Below, in pieces: positions 6,103-15,048 of a DNA stretch of 64,000 nucleotides. Origin of the DNA: Haloferula rosea (lineage in GTDB: Bacteria > Verrucomicrobiota > Verrucomicrobiia > Verrucomicrobiales > Akkermansiaceae); NCBI RefSeq assembly GCF_016595525.1, contig NZ_JAENII010000005.1, positions 186,001-250,000 of the forward strand. Reading direction: 5' to 3'. The notes under the pieces are model-generated. The model did not search any database. It worked only from the letters and a program-made list of their open reading frames with translations, and was not told the origin of the DNA. The position numbers and the translations under genes were made by a program. Every line of letters begins with the position of its first letter. Positions within the stretch are counted from its first letter, which is position 1.

Positions 6103-8488
6103 CACGCTTGAGCGACGCTCGTTTCTGAAGTCCACAGCGCTGGCTGCAGCCAGTGCGGCGGTGGTGCGCAAGGCCAAGGGAGAGGCGTCGGTGCCGACGG
6201 TCCCGGATGGTTTGAAATGGGACAAGGCTCCTTGTCGGTTCTGTGGCACCGGTTGCCATGTGAAGGTCGGAGTGCAGGAGGGCAAGGTGGTGGCGATCGC
6301 CGGGCATCCGGAAGCGGAGGTCAACAAGGGTCTTCTCTGCGTGAAGGGATACCATGTCGGAGGCATTCTTTACGGCAAGGACAGGCTCAAGCATCCGATG
6401 TTGCGCCGCAACGGGGTGATGGAACGGATCAGCTGGGATGAGGCCATCGACGTGGCTGCGCGGAAGATCATGGAGGCCCCCGAGGCATTCGGTTTTTATG
6501 GGTCGGGGCAGTGGACAATCCCCGAGGGTTATGCGGCGCAGAAGTTCATGCGGGCCGGGCTTTCGAACAATCACATCGAGCCCAACGCGCGTCTGTGCAT
6601 GGCGTCGGCGGTGACCGGATTCGTATCGACTTATGGGGTGGACGAGCCTGCGGGTTGCTATGACGACCTCGATGAGTGCGATGTGCTCATCATGTGGGGG
6701 AACAACATGGCGGAGATGCATCCGGTGCTCTTCTCCCGCGTGATCGACCGACGGACACGCGGCGAAAAGGTGACGATCATTGATTGCGGGACGCGGCGTA
6801 CGCGGACGACGGAGTTTGCAGACCACTACATGGAGTTCCGTCCGCAATCGGATCTGGCGATTGCCAACTGCATTGCCCAGCAACTCATCGCGCGTGAGAA
6901 GTGGGACAAGGATTTCGTCGAGAAGCACTGTGCCTTCCGGGCTGATGAGAATGAGGCCGAGCCCACGCTGATGGGGGTGGCGATCAGCTTCGATGATTTC
7001 AAGAAACGCATCGCGAAATACACTCCCGAGCATGTCTCGGAAGTTTCCGGCCTGAGTGTCGAGGAGCTTGTCCAGCTCGCTGATCTGTTCGCGGATCCGA
7101 AGCTGAAGATCACCTCCACGTGGTGCATGGGGATGAACCAGCACACCCGCGGAACGGCGATCAACCGGTTGGTGCACGGCATTCATTTGCTGAGCGGTCA
7201 TTTCGGTACCCCGGGCAATGCCCCGACTTCTCTAACGGGCCAACCCTCGGCCTGTGGAACGGCTCGTGAAGTGGGTACGCTGTGCCACGCGCTTCCAGGT
7301 GGCCGTCTCATTGCCAAGGATGAGCACCGTGCCCAGTGTGAGGAGCACTGGAAGGTGGAGGCGGGTCGGATCAACCCGAAGCCGGGATACCACACTGCCT
7401 TGTTATGGGAGAAATTCTGCACGCCCACCGATCAGGGGGGGGACATCCGCTCGATGCTCGTGCAGGTGACCAACCCCGGGCAGTCACTTCCGAATCTGGT
7501 CAAGCTGTTCGAGAACAAGAAGGGGTTGGAGGACAAGTTCCTGATGGTTTCGGACTGCTATCCGACTCCCACGACCGAGCTGGCCGATCTGATCCTTCCG
7601 GCTGCGATGTGGGTCGAGAAGAACGGTGTCTATGGCAACTCGGAGCGGCGGACCCAGCAGTGGTTCAAGATGGTTGAGCCACCGGGAGAAGCTCGTGAGG
7701 ACGTCTGGATGACGATTGCCATCGCCCGTCGGATGTATGAGCTCGGGTTTCCCGGGATGCGGGATGCTTCCGGAAATTTCCTGTTCCAGTTCAAGGACGA
7801 CTCGGGGAATGAGATCCCAGCCTGGGAGTATGAGCGCTTCCACGAGATCAACGTCGACCGCTCGCTCTACGAGGACTACCGTCCCCTGAGCCACATGAAG
7901 CACAAGCATGTCGCTCCGTATGACGTGCTGGTCAAACACACCGGTCTACGCTGGCCGGTGGTGAAGCAGGATGACGGGTCCTACCGCGAAACGCGTTTCC
8001 GTTTTTCCGAGTTCGATGACCCCTTCGTGAAGAAGGGGAATGAGTTCGAGTTCTACCACTCCACGAGTGGCGATGGCCGCGCGCAGATCTGGTTCTGTCC
8101 GTTCGAGCGTCATCCGGAAGAGCCAACGGATGAGTATCCCTATTGGTTCTGCACGGGTCGGGTGCTGGAGCACTGGCATACGGCTTCGATGACCATGCGG
8201 GTGCCGCAATTGCGCGGTGCGATGCCGAATGCCTACGTGGAGATCCACCCTGACGACGCCCTTGAGGCGGGGATCGGCAACGGAGATGAGGTCGAGGTGT
8301 CCACTCGTCGGGGAAGCTTGAAGCTGACGGCGTGGATCAATGGTCGGGGCAGTCCACCTCGGGGCAGCCTTTTCGTGCCGTTCTTCGACGAGAAGCGTCT
8401 GGCCAATCTGCTGACTCTTGACGCCCTTTGTCCGATTTCCAAGGAGCCGGACTACAAGAAGTGTGCTGCCCGGATCCGGAAGGTCTGA
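6095..8488 (+). CDS. napA: Periplasmic nitrate reductase catalytic subunit NapA
   Basis: The 797-residue protein begins with a twin-arginine signal (ERRSFLKSTALAAASAA). A 4Fe-4S motif, C47-x2-C50-x3-C54-x27-C82, follows. The Mo-ligating Cys168 lies in NARLCMASAV, the hallmark of NapA-type enzymes. The molybdopterin-binding C-terminal domain is complete (WFCTGRVLEHWHTASMT). It reduces nitrate to nitrite in the periplasm using electrons from the adjacent NapB. Length is normal for NapA (about 800 to 830). It is second in an operon napD-napA-napB-ferredoxin. Confidence 0.97.
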   Translation: MNDTLERRSFLKSTALAAASAAVVRKAKGEASVPTVPDGLKWDKAPCRFCGTGCHVKVGVQEGKVVAIAGHPEAEVNKGLLCVKGYHVGGILYGKDRLKHPMLRRNGVMERISWDEAIDVAARKIMEAPEAFGFYGSGQWTIPEGYAAQKFMRAGLSNNHIEPNARLCMASAVTGFVSTYGVDEPAGCYDDLDECDVLIMWGNNMAEMHPVLFSRVIDRRTRGEKVTIIDCGTRRTRTTEFADHYMEFRPQSDLAIANCIAQQLIAREKWDKDFVEKHCAFRADENEAEPTLMGVAISFDDFKKRIAKYTPEHVSEVSGLSVEELVQLADLFADPKLKITSTWCMGMNQHTRGTAINRLVHGIHLLSGHFGTPGNAPTSLTGQPSACGTAREVGTLCHALPGGRLIAKDEHRAQCEEHWKVEAGRINPKPGYHTALLWEKFCTPTDQGGDIRSMLVQVTNPGQSLPNLVKLFENKKGLEDKFLMVSDCYPTPTTELADLILPAAMWVEKNGVYGNSERRTQQWFKMVEPPGEAREDVWMTIAIARRMYELGFPGMRDASGNFLFQFKDDSGNEIPAWEYERFHEINVDRSLYEDYRPLSHMKHKHVAPYDVLVKHTGLRWPVVKQDDGSYRETRFRFSEFDDPFVKKGNEFEFYHSTSGDGRAQIWFCPFERHPEEPTDEYPYWFCTGRVLEHWHTASMTMRVPQLRGAMPNAYVEIHPDDALEAGIGNGDEVEVSTRRGSLKLTAWINGRGSPPRGSLFVPFFDEKRLANLLTLDALCPISKEPDYKKCAARIRKV

Positions 8489-8503
8489 CCCAAGCTCCCG
8501 ATC

Positions 8504-9307
8504 ATGAAGTTCAGCGACGTAGAAGATTACTTCAGGCACCACAGCAAGTTGCTGGGTGTCCTGGTATTCATCCTCGGCATCGTGGCCATGTCGGGCTTCT
8601 TCATGGGGATGAGGGAGACAGATACGGAGGTGGCGGGTTATCGCAAGCCGGTGGAAGTGGTCCCGACCGCCAGCAAGGAGTTTCCTCCGGCCCCGAAATA
8701 TGAAGATATTCAGGATTCGGACATGCTTGCGAACAAGCACTGGCAGTTCGATTTCACCAATCTCAAGAGTCGGGATGCCATGCCGGACACGGCGGAACCG
8801 CTCGACGCGGACCAACTGGTGGCGATCCTCAAGCAACGTGGCGAGCGACGGGCCTATGATGGAGCGCCTCCCGTCATTCCCCACGAGATCGATCAACAGC
8901 GTGCCGAGGCGTGCATGACCTGTCATGGCCCCGACAGCCGGATCCAGATTGGTGGGGTGATTCCGTCACAGATCAGTCATCCGTATTTCTCGAACTGTAC
9001 GCAGTGTCACGTGCCTGCGGACGGTCTGCGTCGATTCACGGAGGAGGAACGGTCACGGTTGGTGGTGGAGAACGACTTTCAGGGTCTGGTCATGGCCGGC
9101 CAAGGTAGCAGGGCTTACGTAGGTGCTCCACCGACCATTCCTCATGCACTGTGGATGCGGCAGAACTGTGTCGCCTGTCACGGGCCGGGGCGCCAGAATG
9201 CGATTCAGACATCCCACCCGACCCGTGGGAACTGCCTCCAGTGCCACGCACCCAATGCCAAGCTGGACAACCGGGAGCGGTATCCGATTCTCCCGCCGGC
9301 GCCCTGA
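8504..9307 (+). CDS. Double NapB: tetrahaem cytochrome made of two fused NapB-like units
   Basis: NapB is normally a soluble dihaem protein of about 150 residues. Here a 267-residue protein carries two consecutive NapB signatures. Unit one (about 114-172) has RRAYDGAPPVIPHEI, CMTCH at 137 and CTQCH at 165. Unit two (about 202-252) has SRAYVGAPPTIPHAL, CVACH at 222 and CLQCH at 244. A membrane anchor at residues 17-35 replaces a cleaved signal peptide. The gene starts 15 bp after napA and precedes a ferredoxin gene by six bases. The fusion could form a four-haem wire from the quinol dehydrogenase to NapA. Confidence 0.93.
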   Translation: MKFSDVEDYFRHHSKLLGVLVFILGIVAMSGFFMGMRETDTEVAGYRKPVEVVPTASKEFPPAPKYEDIQDSDMLANKHWQFDFTNLKSRDAMPDTAEPLDADQLVAILKQRGERRAYDGAPPVIPHEIDQQRAEACMTCHGPDSRIQIGGVIPSQISHPYFSNCTQCHVPADGLRRFTEEERSRLVVENDFQGLVMAGQGSRAYVGAPPTIPHALWMRQNCVACHGPGRQNAIQTSHPTRGNCLQCHAPNAKLDNRERYPILPPAP

Positions 9308-9313
9308 GTTGTC

Positions 9314-9748
9314 ATGTCGTCCTCCCGGAGAGATTTTTTCCGCTCCGTCCTCGGGCGGCGAAAGGAAGTGGCGGAACCTGGGCGGGATCCCGGTCAGCGC
9401 GAGTCCGTTGCTGGTGGAGGGTCGGAACCTGATCCGGTGGAGGATGGTGGCGAGGTTGCCTTGATCCTTGATCGCTTCTGTCTCGCCCATCAGGGCTCGT
9501 TTTGCAGCGTCTGTGTCGAGCAGTGTCCCGAGATGGGTGCGATCGTGACCGAGCAGGGGAAACCGAGAGTGGTTCCGGATTTGTGTACGGGCTGCAGGGT
9601 CTGCCAGATGGTTTGTCCTGCGCCGAAGAACGCGATCTTCACCGTGGCCTCGAAGCCAAAGAAAGGAATGATCGGCCGCTGGGAGGAAAACCGAGTGGAT
9701 CTCGATGAGCAGCTGGGTTCGGAGCCGGACGCGGATGCCGGCAGCTGA
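9314..9748 (+). CDS. NapF/NapG-like ferredoxin with two 4Fe-4S clusters
   Basis: The 144-residue protein has an N-terminal SRRDFFRSVLGRR and a long Gly/Glu/Pro-rich linker. Two 4Fe-4S motifs follow: CLAHQGSFCSVCVEQCP and CTGCRVCQMVCPAP. It is the last gene of the nap operon. NapF-type proteins help insert the Fe-S cluster into cytoplasmic NapA, whereas NapG is periplasmic and works with NapH. No napH is present, and the RR-F motif lacks a following hydrophobic stretch, so a cytoplasmic NapF-like role is favoured. A napF symbol is not assigned because the cluster number and linker differ. Confidence 0.85.
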   Translation: MSSSRRDFFRSVLGRRKEVAEPGRDPGQRESVAGGGSEPDPVEDGGEVALILDRFCLAHQGSFCSVCVEQCPEMGAIVTEQGKPRVVPDLCTGCRVCQMVCPAPKNAIFTVASKPKKGMIGRWEENRVDLDEQLGSEPDADAGS

Positions 9749-9775
9749 GCCAAGGGGGAGTCGTGTCGTTGTTAA

Positions 9776-9813
9776 ACAAAAAAAACCTGCCGGCGGGATC
9801 AACCGCCGACAGG
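9776..9813 (-). terminator. Intrinsic terminator of the porin gene
   Basis: Arms 9786-9796 and 9803-9813 form an 11-bp stem with one mismatch and a six-base loop. On the minus strand the stem is followed by a run of about eight T. The hairpin lies 31 bp after the porin stop. Confidence 0.8.
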
Positions 9814-9843
9814 CCAAACGATGTGCAATAGAATGATGAAGCC

Positions 9844-11106
9844 TTAGAACTTGTAGTTCAGTTCGACGCTGATCCTGGTGGTGTCGAAGGCCGGGGCATA
9901 GTTGATGGTCTTGCCGGTTGGTCCCGGTGAATCGTAGAAGGCGAGTTTGGTGATGGCGGTGAAGTTGTCGTTGAACTTCTTTGAGAGCACGACGTCGTAT
10001 TCCCAGCCGAAATCGAAGTCCGTATCGTTGTCACCGAAGAAGTGGAAGAACTGGGCGAACTGGACACCCCAGAACGGAGTTTTCCATTTATGGCTCAGGT
10101 AGACATCATTCAGTCCCGGGTTGTAAACGAGACCCACCTGGCGCCCGAGGAAGACGTCGGCAAATCCATTGAAGGCGTGGGCCGTGGAGAGTGGTTGGAC
10201 GAAGTCCTCATCGAGGTAGGCCCAGCCCAATCCGAAGGTGTGGCATCCGGCGAATGAGTAATCGACATTCAGGTGCAGGTAGCCGGCGTCATCGACATTG
10301 GCAGGGGAGCTGTCGGTGTCGGTCTGATAGGCCGCTTCGGCCCGGAATGACCAGTTATCAAGCTTCGTTGAAATGATGCCGCCGTAGGTGTTGTTGCTGA
10401 TGTAGCCGCGGTTTGCAGCGGTTTCATCGAAGTCCATCAGGTAGGCGTATCCGGTCAACGTGGTGTTCTTCAGGCCTTCGTAGCGGGCGTTGAACAGGTG
10501 GATGTCACCGGCGAAGCTGCGGAGTGCACCCCGGGCATCGGACCCGAAGATCCGGTTCGCACGATTCAGATAGGAGTAGAAGAGGGTCAGGTCGCTGATC
10601 GATTGGTTGGTGAGTGCGATGCCGTCGTAGGTCTGTTCGTTCTGGCGCCAGCCGACGTTTCCGACGAAGGCGGCGTTGTCGAGGATGACGCGTTGGCGAC
10701 CTCCCTTGACCGTGGTGTCGTAACCCTTCCACTGGATCCAAGCGCGGTTGAGTTCGTTGGTTTCCGGATCGGCGATGAAGGTCTGTCCCGGATTGAATGG
10801 GTTCACATTCGGTTGGTTGCCGTTGACGGCGTAGTCGTCGCCGATGGCTTGGGTGAACTCTCCCTCGACCATGGCGCTGAATCCATACCAGTCGCGGGTG
10901 ATGAGGCCGACGCGTTCACGAGTGGTGAATGCGTTGGAGGAATCCAGGGTGTTCGTGTTCTGGCTTCCGTATTCATACCGCGCCCGAATATCGAGGGTGG
11001 GTTTGATCCAGGGTTCCGGAGCGGGAGTGATGGTGGGTTCCTCGGCCGGGGTTCCGGCGTGGAGGAGACTGGTGGCACCAAGAGCGAGCAATGGGTATGA
11101 TTTCAT
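9844..11106 (-). CDS. Outer-membrane porin-like beta-barrel protein
   Basis: The 420-residue protein starts with a signal peptide (MKSYPLLALGATSLLHAG). Alternating aromatic and hydrophobic strands follow, such as WIKPTLDIRARYEYGS and SAMVEGEFTQAIG, and the chain ends in NYKF. A C-terminal Phe is typical of BamA-inserted barrels. The pattern resembles the alginate-export/OprD-like porins annotated in Verrucomicrobia. It is convergent with the nap operon and is followed by its own terminator. The substrate is unknown. Its position beside nap does not prove a nitrate role. Upstream, 11107-11269 has no other gene. Confidence 0.85.
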   Translation of the reverse strand: MKSYPLLALGATSLLHAGTPAEEPTITPAPEPWIKPTLDIRARYEYGSQNTNTLDSSNAFTTRERVGLITRDWYGFSAMVEGEFTQAIGDDYAVNGNQPNVNPFNPGQTFIADPETNELNRAWIQWKGYDTTVKGGRQRVILDNAAFVGNVGWRQNEQTYDGIALTNQSISDLTLFYSYLNRANRIFGSDARGALRSFAGDIHLFNARYEGLKNTTLTGYAYLMDFDETAANRGYISNNTYGGIISTKLDNWSFRAEAAYQTDTDSSPANVDDAGYLHLNVDYSFAGCHTFGLGWAYLDEDFVQPLSTAHAFNGFADVFLGRQVGLVYNPGLNDVYLSHKWKTPFWGVQFAQFFHFFGDNDTDFDFGWEYDVVLSKKFNDNFTAITKLAFYDSPGPTGKTINYAPAFDTTRISVELNYKF

Positions 11107-11269
11107 AATGCAGGTGTGCTGGATGGAAGCGGGAACCCTGCCAAGCCCGGCCAAGCTGGCAAACTCATGGAAGAAGTGCTTGCACGCTTGTGATGAAGGC
11201 GGCTCATGTGACGGGAAGGGTTCCCGGGTAACGGGCCCAGGCCTCGTCAGCTGATGTCACAATTCCCGG

Positions 11270-12772
11270 TCACGGGTTGCTGGTGATGAAGTCGACCAGG
11301 TCCTTGCGGGATTTTTCAAGGTCGGGTGGGTTCAGGTAGAACATGTGGCCGGCATCGTATTCGGCGTGGGAGATCCGGTTCCGGGCGGCTTGCGAAAGGT
11401 CGACCATCTGGCGGAGCGAGTAGTCGATGCCGTCGGGGGGAGTCGCGAGATCGCATGCGCCCTTCATGACGAGGATGCGCAGGTGCGGGTTGTCTCGCAT
11501 CGCTCCGGCCAGGGCGCCGGTCAGGTTGACGATGCTGTTGTTGGCACTCCAATTCCATGGGTGCACCCGGCGGCTGAGGATTTCATAGGGCGCGTGCTCT
11601 TCCCACCCGAGGTCCTCGGTGAGGTAGGAGAGCATGGCGGTCGAGTAGGCTCCGAAGGCGAGTGAGAAGGAGGGATCATACTCGGGATAGCTGGAGCTTC
11701 CCTGATGGGCGTGCCAGGCGACGCGGCCATCGAAACGACCGAGGACCTGATCCTCATCTGCCAGAAGTTCGGCACGGAAGCGGGTGGGGCTGAGGCGGAG
11801 GTTCTCGTCGAGATAGACTTCCTGCGGAATGGCCGTGAGTTCGCTGAGCCGTTTGGCCAAGGCGTTCTTCGTCTTGTCGTCGAGTTGGTTCCCCTGGAGC
11901 AGCGCGGTGGAATACTCACCGAAGGCGAACTTGCGTGCGCTCCCGATCAGTGCGGCGGCATCGCCCTTGAGCTTTCCATGGTGGTGGGCGACGGCGGTGT
12001 AGGTGGGAAGGAAGACGGCATTCATCAGGCCATCGCCGTCGCTGCCGCGCAAGGTGCGGAAATCGAGAAGTGATGAGAGAAGAACGACTCCATTGAGCGA
12101 CATGCCGTAGCGCGACTGCAGCTTGTCGGAGAGTCCGGCGACCCGGATGCCCCCATAGGATTCGCCGAGGAGGTACTTGGGTGAAGACCAGCGGTCGTTT
12201 TCGCTGACCCAGCGTCGGACGAAGTCGGCGATCGACTCGATGTCTTCCTGGACGCCGTGGAAGTCACCTGGCTTGGCCCCTTTTTCCGAACGGCTGTAAC
12301 CGGTGGAGACGGGGTCGACGAAGACGAGGTCCGCAACGTCGAGGATGGAGAATTCGTTGCTGACAAGTCGGGCGGGTGGCGTGGGTGGCTGGGTGCCATC
12401 TCCCGGGAGGTCGACGCGATAGGGGCCGAGCATTCCGAGGTGGAGCCAGACTGCGGATGAGCCGGGTCCGCCATTGAAAGCGAAGAGGACAGGACGTTGT
12501 GCGAGGTCTTCGACGTCCTTCTTCAAGTAGCTGACATGGAAGATCGAAGCCCGGGGAGTTCCATCTTCCTTCTTGAGCTGCAGCTTGGCCGTCGTCACCT
12601 CGTAGTTGATGACCTTGCCATCGATGGTGACGGATCCTTCCTTGGTCACAGGGGGTGCAGGCTCGGCGACCTTTGCTTCCTTGTCCTTTTTGTTGGCAGG
12701 ATCTGCAGGCGGTTCGGCGGCATGAGCGAGTGACCAGACGGCGAGGGTGAGGATGGCGGCAGGTAGGCGCAT
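11270..12772 (-). CDS. Secreted serine carboxypeptidase-like (family S10) peptidase
   Basis: The 500-residue protein has a signal peptide and then a Lys/Pro/Glu-rich linker. The S10 motif NGGPGSS is at residues 100-106. The nucleophile elbow GESYGG has Ser205. The Asp lies in KGACDLATPPDG and the His in DAGHMFYL near the C-terminus, so the triad appears intact. S10 enzymes remove C-terminal residues from peptides at acid pH. Bacterial homologues are periplasmic or extracellular and often annotated as septum-formation or carboxypeptidase proteins. It stands alone on this strand. Confidence 0.9.
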   Translation of the reverse strand: MRLPAAILTLAVWSLAHAAEPPADPANKKDKEAKVAEPAPPVTKEGSVTIDGKVINYEVTTAKLQLKKEDGTPRASIFHVSYLKKDVEDLAQRPVLFAFNGGPGSSAVWLHLGMLGPYRVDLPGDGTQPPTPPARLVSNEFSILDVADLVFVDPVSTGYSRSEKGAKPGDFHGVQEDIESIADFVRRWVSENDRWSSPKYLLGESYGGIRVAGLSDKLQSRYGMSLNGVVLLSSLLDFRTLRGSDGDGLMNAVFLPTYTAVAHHHGKLKGDAAALIGSARKFAFGEYSTALLQGNQLDDKTKNALAKRLSELTAIPQEVYLDENLRLSPTRFRAELLADEDQVLGRFDGRVAWHAHQGSSSYPEYDPSFSLAFGAYSTAMLSYLTEDLGWEEHAPYEILSRRVHPWNWSANNSIVNLTGALAGAMRDNPHLRILVMKGACDLATPPDGIDYSLRQMVDLSQAARNRISHAEYDAGHMFYLNPPDLEKSRKDLVDFITSNP

Positions 12773-12824
12773 GGACGAAAACTAGGGAACCAGAAGGCGA
12801 TGGCAAGGGCTGGGTGTGGACAAG

Positions 12825-12858
12825 AAAAAGCCGACATCCCGCGAGGGGATGTCGGCTT
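12825..12858 (-). terminator. Strong intrinsic terminator after a tiny ORF
   Basis: A perfect 13-bp stem (AAGCCGACATCCC with GGGATGTCGGCTT) has a five-base loop. On the minus strand TTTTT follows. It closes a short transcript coming from about 12.9-13.0 kb, which encodes only a 20-codon frame. Confidence 0.8.
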
Positions 12859-12880
12859 GTAAAGTTCTGAGCTTCTTGGA

Positions 12881-12943
12881 TTAGCGACCGGTACGAGTCG
12901 TGCCGGTATTGGTCGGGAAGCTGATAGCAGTTGGAACAGACAT
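12881..12943 (-). CDS. Possible 20-residue peptide or small RNA ahead of a strong terminator
   Basis: A minus-strand ATG at 12943 opens a 20-codon frame (MSVPTAISFPTNTGTTRTGR) ending in TAA, 22 bp before the perfect terminator hairpin. The gene before it, a XylR-type regulator, ends 93 bp upstream. The peptide is rich in Thr and has no membrane segment. No Shine-Dalgarno is obvious. The unit may be a non-coding small RNA instead, or simply the 3' end of the regulator transcript. Confidence 0.35.
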   Translation of the reverse strand: MSVPTAISFPTNTGTTRTGR

Positions 12944-13036
12944 GGTATGGAGCAGTGTTTGGTTTTTTTCGGTGAGGCGGGGAGCGGTCGCTCACCTTGA
13001 CTGAAACCAAGCTACTCTCCTTTTCTGGTATTTACC

Positions 13037-14224
13037 TTATGAAGACGGGAATCGAGGTTGCGATTTTGCGAAGTCCGTTTCCCGCCAGTTTTTCCGGAAC
13101 TCCCCCGGGGTTTTCCCGGTTTCGCGGCGAAAGAGGTGACTCAGGCGCTCGGAGTGCTCGAAGCCCAGGACTTCGGCGATGTGGGCGAGGGTGTAGTCGG
13201 TCTGTGTCAGGAAGCGTTTGATTGCTTCCACGAGGCTGGCGCTGAGGTGCTGCCGGGGTGTCTTGCCGGTGGCAGCCTTGACGCGTTGTTCCAGCAGGCG
13301 GCGAGAGACGTGGCAGTCAACCGCCAGGGCTTCGATGGTCAGGGTGCCCGGGCGTCGTTGACGAAGAAGTTCGAGAAACCGCCGGACAAGGGGGTCGTCC
13401 ACCGCCTCGAGCGCACTGGATTGACGAATCACCAGTCCCTTGGATTGGACCTGCCTCGGAAGGTCGATGTCGCGAACCTTGTTGCCGTTCATGAGGGCCT
13501 CGAGCCAGGAGGCGGTGAGGAAGCCCATCCGCGTGATGTCGGGATCGATGCTGGAGAGCGGGATGCGGGCGGTGCCGCAGAAGACGGGATCGTTGTCGAC
13601 TCCGAGCACGGCCAGGTCTTCGGGAACGGCGATGCCAAGATCGAGGGCGGTGTGCACGGCGCGGTAGCCGACTTCATCCCAGCAGCAGAAGAGCCCGCAT
13701 GGGCGTGGAAGTGAGGCGATGAAGGTGGCGTCCCCTTTGTGGAGGATTTCGAAGCTCCGTTCCTGTCGTTCCGGAGTGTGGTGCCGCTCGGGGGTGTAGC
13801 CGTGCTTCTTGAGTGCAGCCACGAATCCGGCTTCACGCTCTCTGGAGACGGGGTGGTCGCTGTAGCCGAGAAAGGCAAAGTGGCGGTGGCCCTTTGAAAC
13901 GAAGTGTTCGGCGGCGAGCTCACCGACGTGGCGGTGGTCGCTGTCGATAAGGAGTTCGCTTTCGACGTTTGCCTGTCGACCCGACCCGAGATCGACGACG
14001 GGGGTTCCCTTGGCGCGGAGAGAGACCGAGTGGGTCGGGGTCGGGCAGGTAGTGATCACGCCGTCTCCATCGAAGTCTTCGAGCCAGTTGGGCTCCGCGG
14101 TATTCTTCCCCCGGTATTCGAAGAGGAGTTGCCAGTCGTGCAGACGACCGAATCCGGCGATGCCGTTGATGAGGTTCCGTCCGTACTGAGTTGAGGTTTC
14201 AATGATGACCGCTACGCGCCGCAC
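13037..14224 (-). CDS. XylR-type regulator: LacI-like sensor domain plus AraC DNA-binding domain
   Basis: The 395-residue protein starts with GTG at 14224. Residues 1-275 resemble the periplasmic-binding fold of LacI/XylR regulators (VAVIIETSTQYGRNLINGI, then GVDNDPVFCGTARIPLSSI). The C-terminal 110 residues carry the AraC double helix-turn-helix (TIEALAVDCHVSRRLLEQRV and HIAEVLGFEHSERLSHLFRR). This domain order is that of E. coli XylR and is very common in Verrucomicrobia, usually controlling sugar catabolism. No sugar genes are adjacent, so the ligand is unknown. Confidence 0.92.
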   Translation of the reverse strand: MRRVAVIIETSTQYGRNLINGIAGFGRLHDWQLLFEYRGKNTAEPNWLEDFDGDGVITTCPTPTHSVSLRAKGTPVVDLGSGRQANVESELLIDSDHRHVGELAAEHFVSKGHRHFAFLGYSDHPVSREREAGFVAALKKHGYTPERHHTPERQERSFEILHKGDATFIASLPRPCGLFCCWDEVGYRAVHTALDLGIAVPEDLAVLGVDNDPVFCGTARIPLSSIDPDITRMGFLTASWLEALMNGNKVRDIDLPRQVQSKGLVIRQSSALEAVDDPLVRRFLELLRQRRPGTLTIEALAVDCHVSRRLLEQRVKAATGKTPRQHLSASLVEAIKRFLTQTDYTLAHIAEVLGFEHSERLSHLFRRETGKTPGEFRKNWRETDFAKSQPRFPSS

Positions 14225-14340
14225 GCTTGGTATCGTGAATGCTCACGCTCAAGTTGTCGAATGGCGAATCGGGCGCCGGGAGGCACGGTGTCTCCGGTTA
14301 TCCTAGTAGATCTACGGATGTCCGCAGTTTCATGTCGGGC

Positions 14341-15048
14341 TCAGACCCGTTGGTCGGCGCTGCGGAGCTGGATGTCACCGATTTCGACGTGGGGCGGACT
14401 TTCCAGCATCATGAGGATGCAGCGTGCCACATCCTCCGGTTCGAGCATGGTCATGGCGGCCTTGGTTTTCTGCAGCGAGTCCTCGCGGCCGCGGAAGTAG
14501 TCGTCGAGCAGTGGGGTGTCGACGAAGCCGGGCGAGACGCTGCCGATCTGGACGGGTAGTCCTGCCGCCTTGATTTCATGGCGCAAGGATTCGGTGATGG
14601 CGCGGACGGCGAATTTGGTGGGCGAGTAGAAGCCGCCGCTGGGTGGGACGCGGTGACCGCTCATCGACGAGACGTTGACGATGCGCCCTCCGGATTTCGG
14701 GAATCTGCGGATGGCCGATTGGCAGCACAGCGCGAGGGCAAACACATTGACGCGCCACATTTCTTCCCAATCCGTGGGGTTCCCGTCGATCAGGCGGGAC
14801 AGGTAGGCGATCCCCGCGCAGTTCACCAGGCCGTCGATCTGCTCGAGTCGATCGAAGAGGTGGGTGATCTCTTCGCGGCGTGTCAGGTCGGCCTGCAATG
14901 CGGTGACGCCTTCCGGGATCGAAGCGGGTCTCCGTGAAACGCCGATGACGTGGGCACCGGACTGGACGAGTGCCTTGGCGGTTGCGCGGCCGATGCCGCT
15001 GGATGCCCCGGTGAGGAGGATGCTGCGTCCTACCAATCGTTTGCTCAT
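14341..15048 (-). CDS. Short-chain dehydrogenase/reductase
   Basis: The 235-residue protein has the classical SDR set: TGASSGIG for NAD(P) binding, NCAG in place of NNAG, a Ser in NVSSMSG, and the Tyr-Lys pair in FYSPTKF. SVSPGFVDTPL is the usual post-catalytic loop. Basic residues after the second strand (SRRP) suggest NADPH. The ATG overlaps the stop of the upstream peroxiredoxin-like membrane protein as ATGA, so the two are coupled. The substrate cannot be told. Confidence 0.92.
   Translation of the reverse strand: MSKRLVGRSILLTGASSGIGRATAKALVQSGAHVIGVSRRPASIPEGVTALQADLTRREEITHLFDRLEQIDGLVNCAGIAYLSRLIDGNPTDWEEMWRVNVFALALCCQSAIRRFPKSGGRIVNVSSMSGHRVPPSGGFYSPTKFAVRAITESLRHEIKAAGLPVQIGSVSPGFVDTPLLDDYFRGREDSLQKTKAAMTMLEPEDVARCILMMLESPPHVEIGDIQLRSADQRV

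Noticed and set aside
5867-7201. A 444-codon open frame antisense to napD and napA
   Set aside because: It mirrors the codon bias of the GC-rich napA gene, has no domain or ribosome binding site, and overlaps a certain gene completely.
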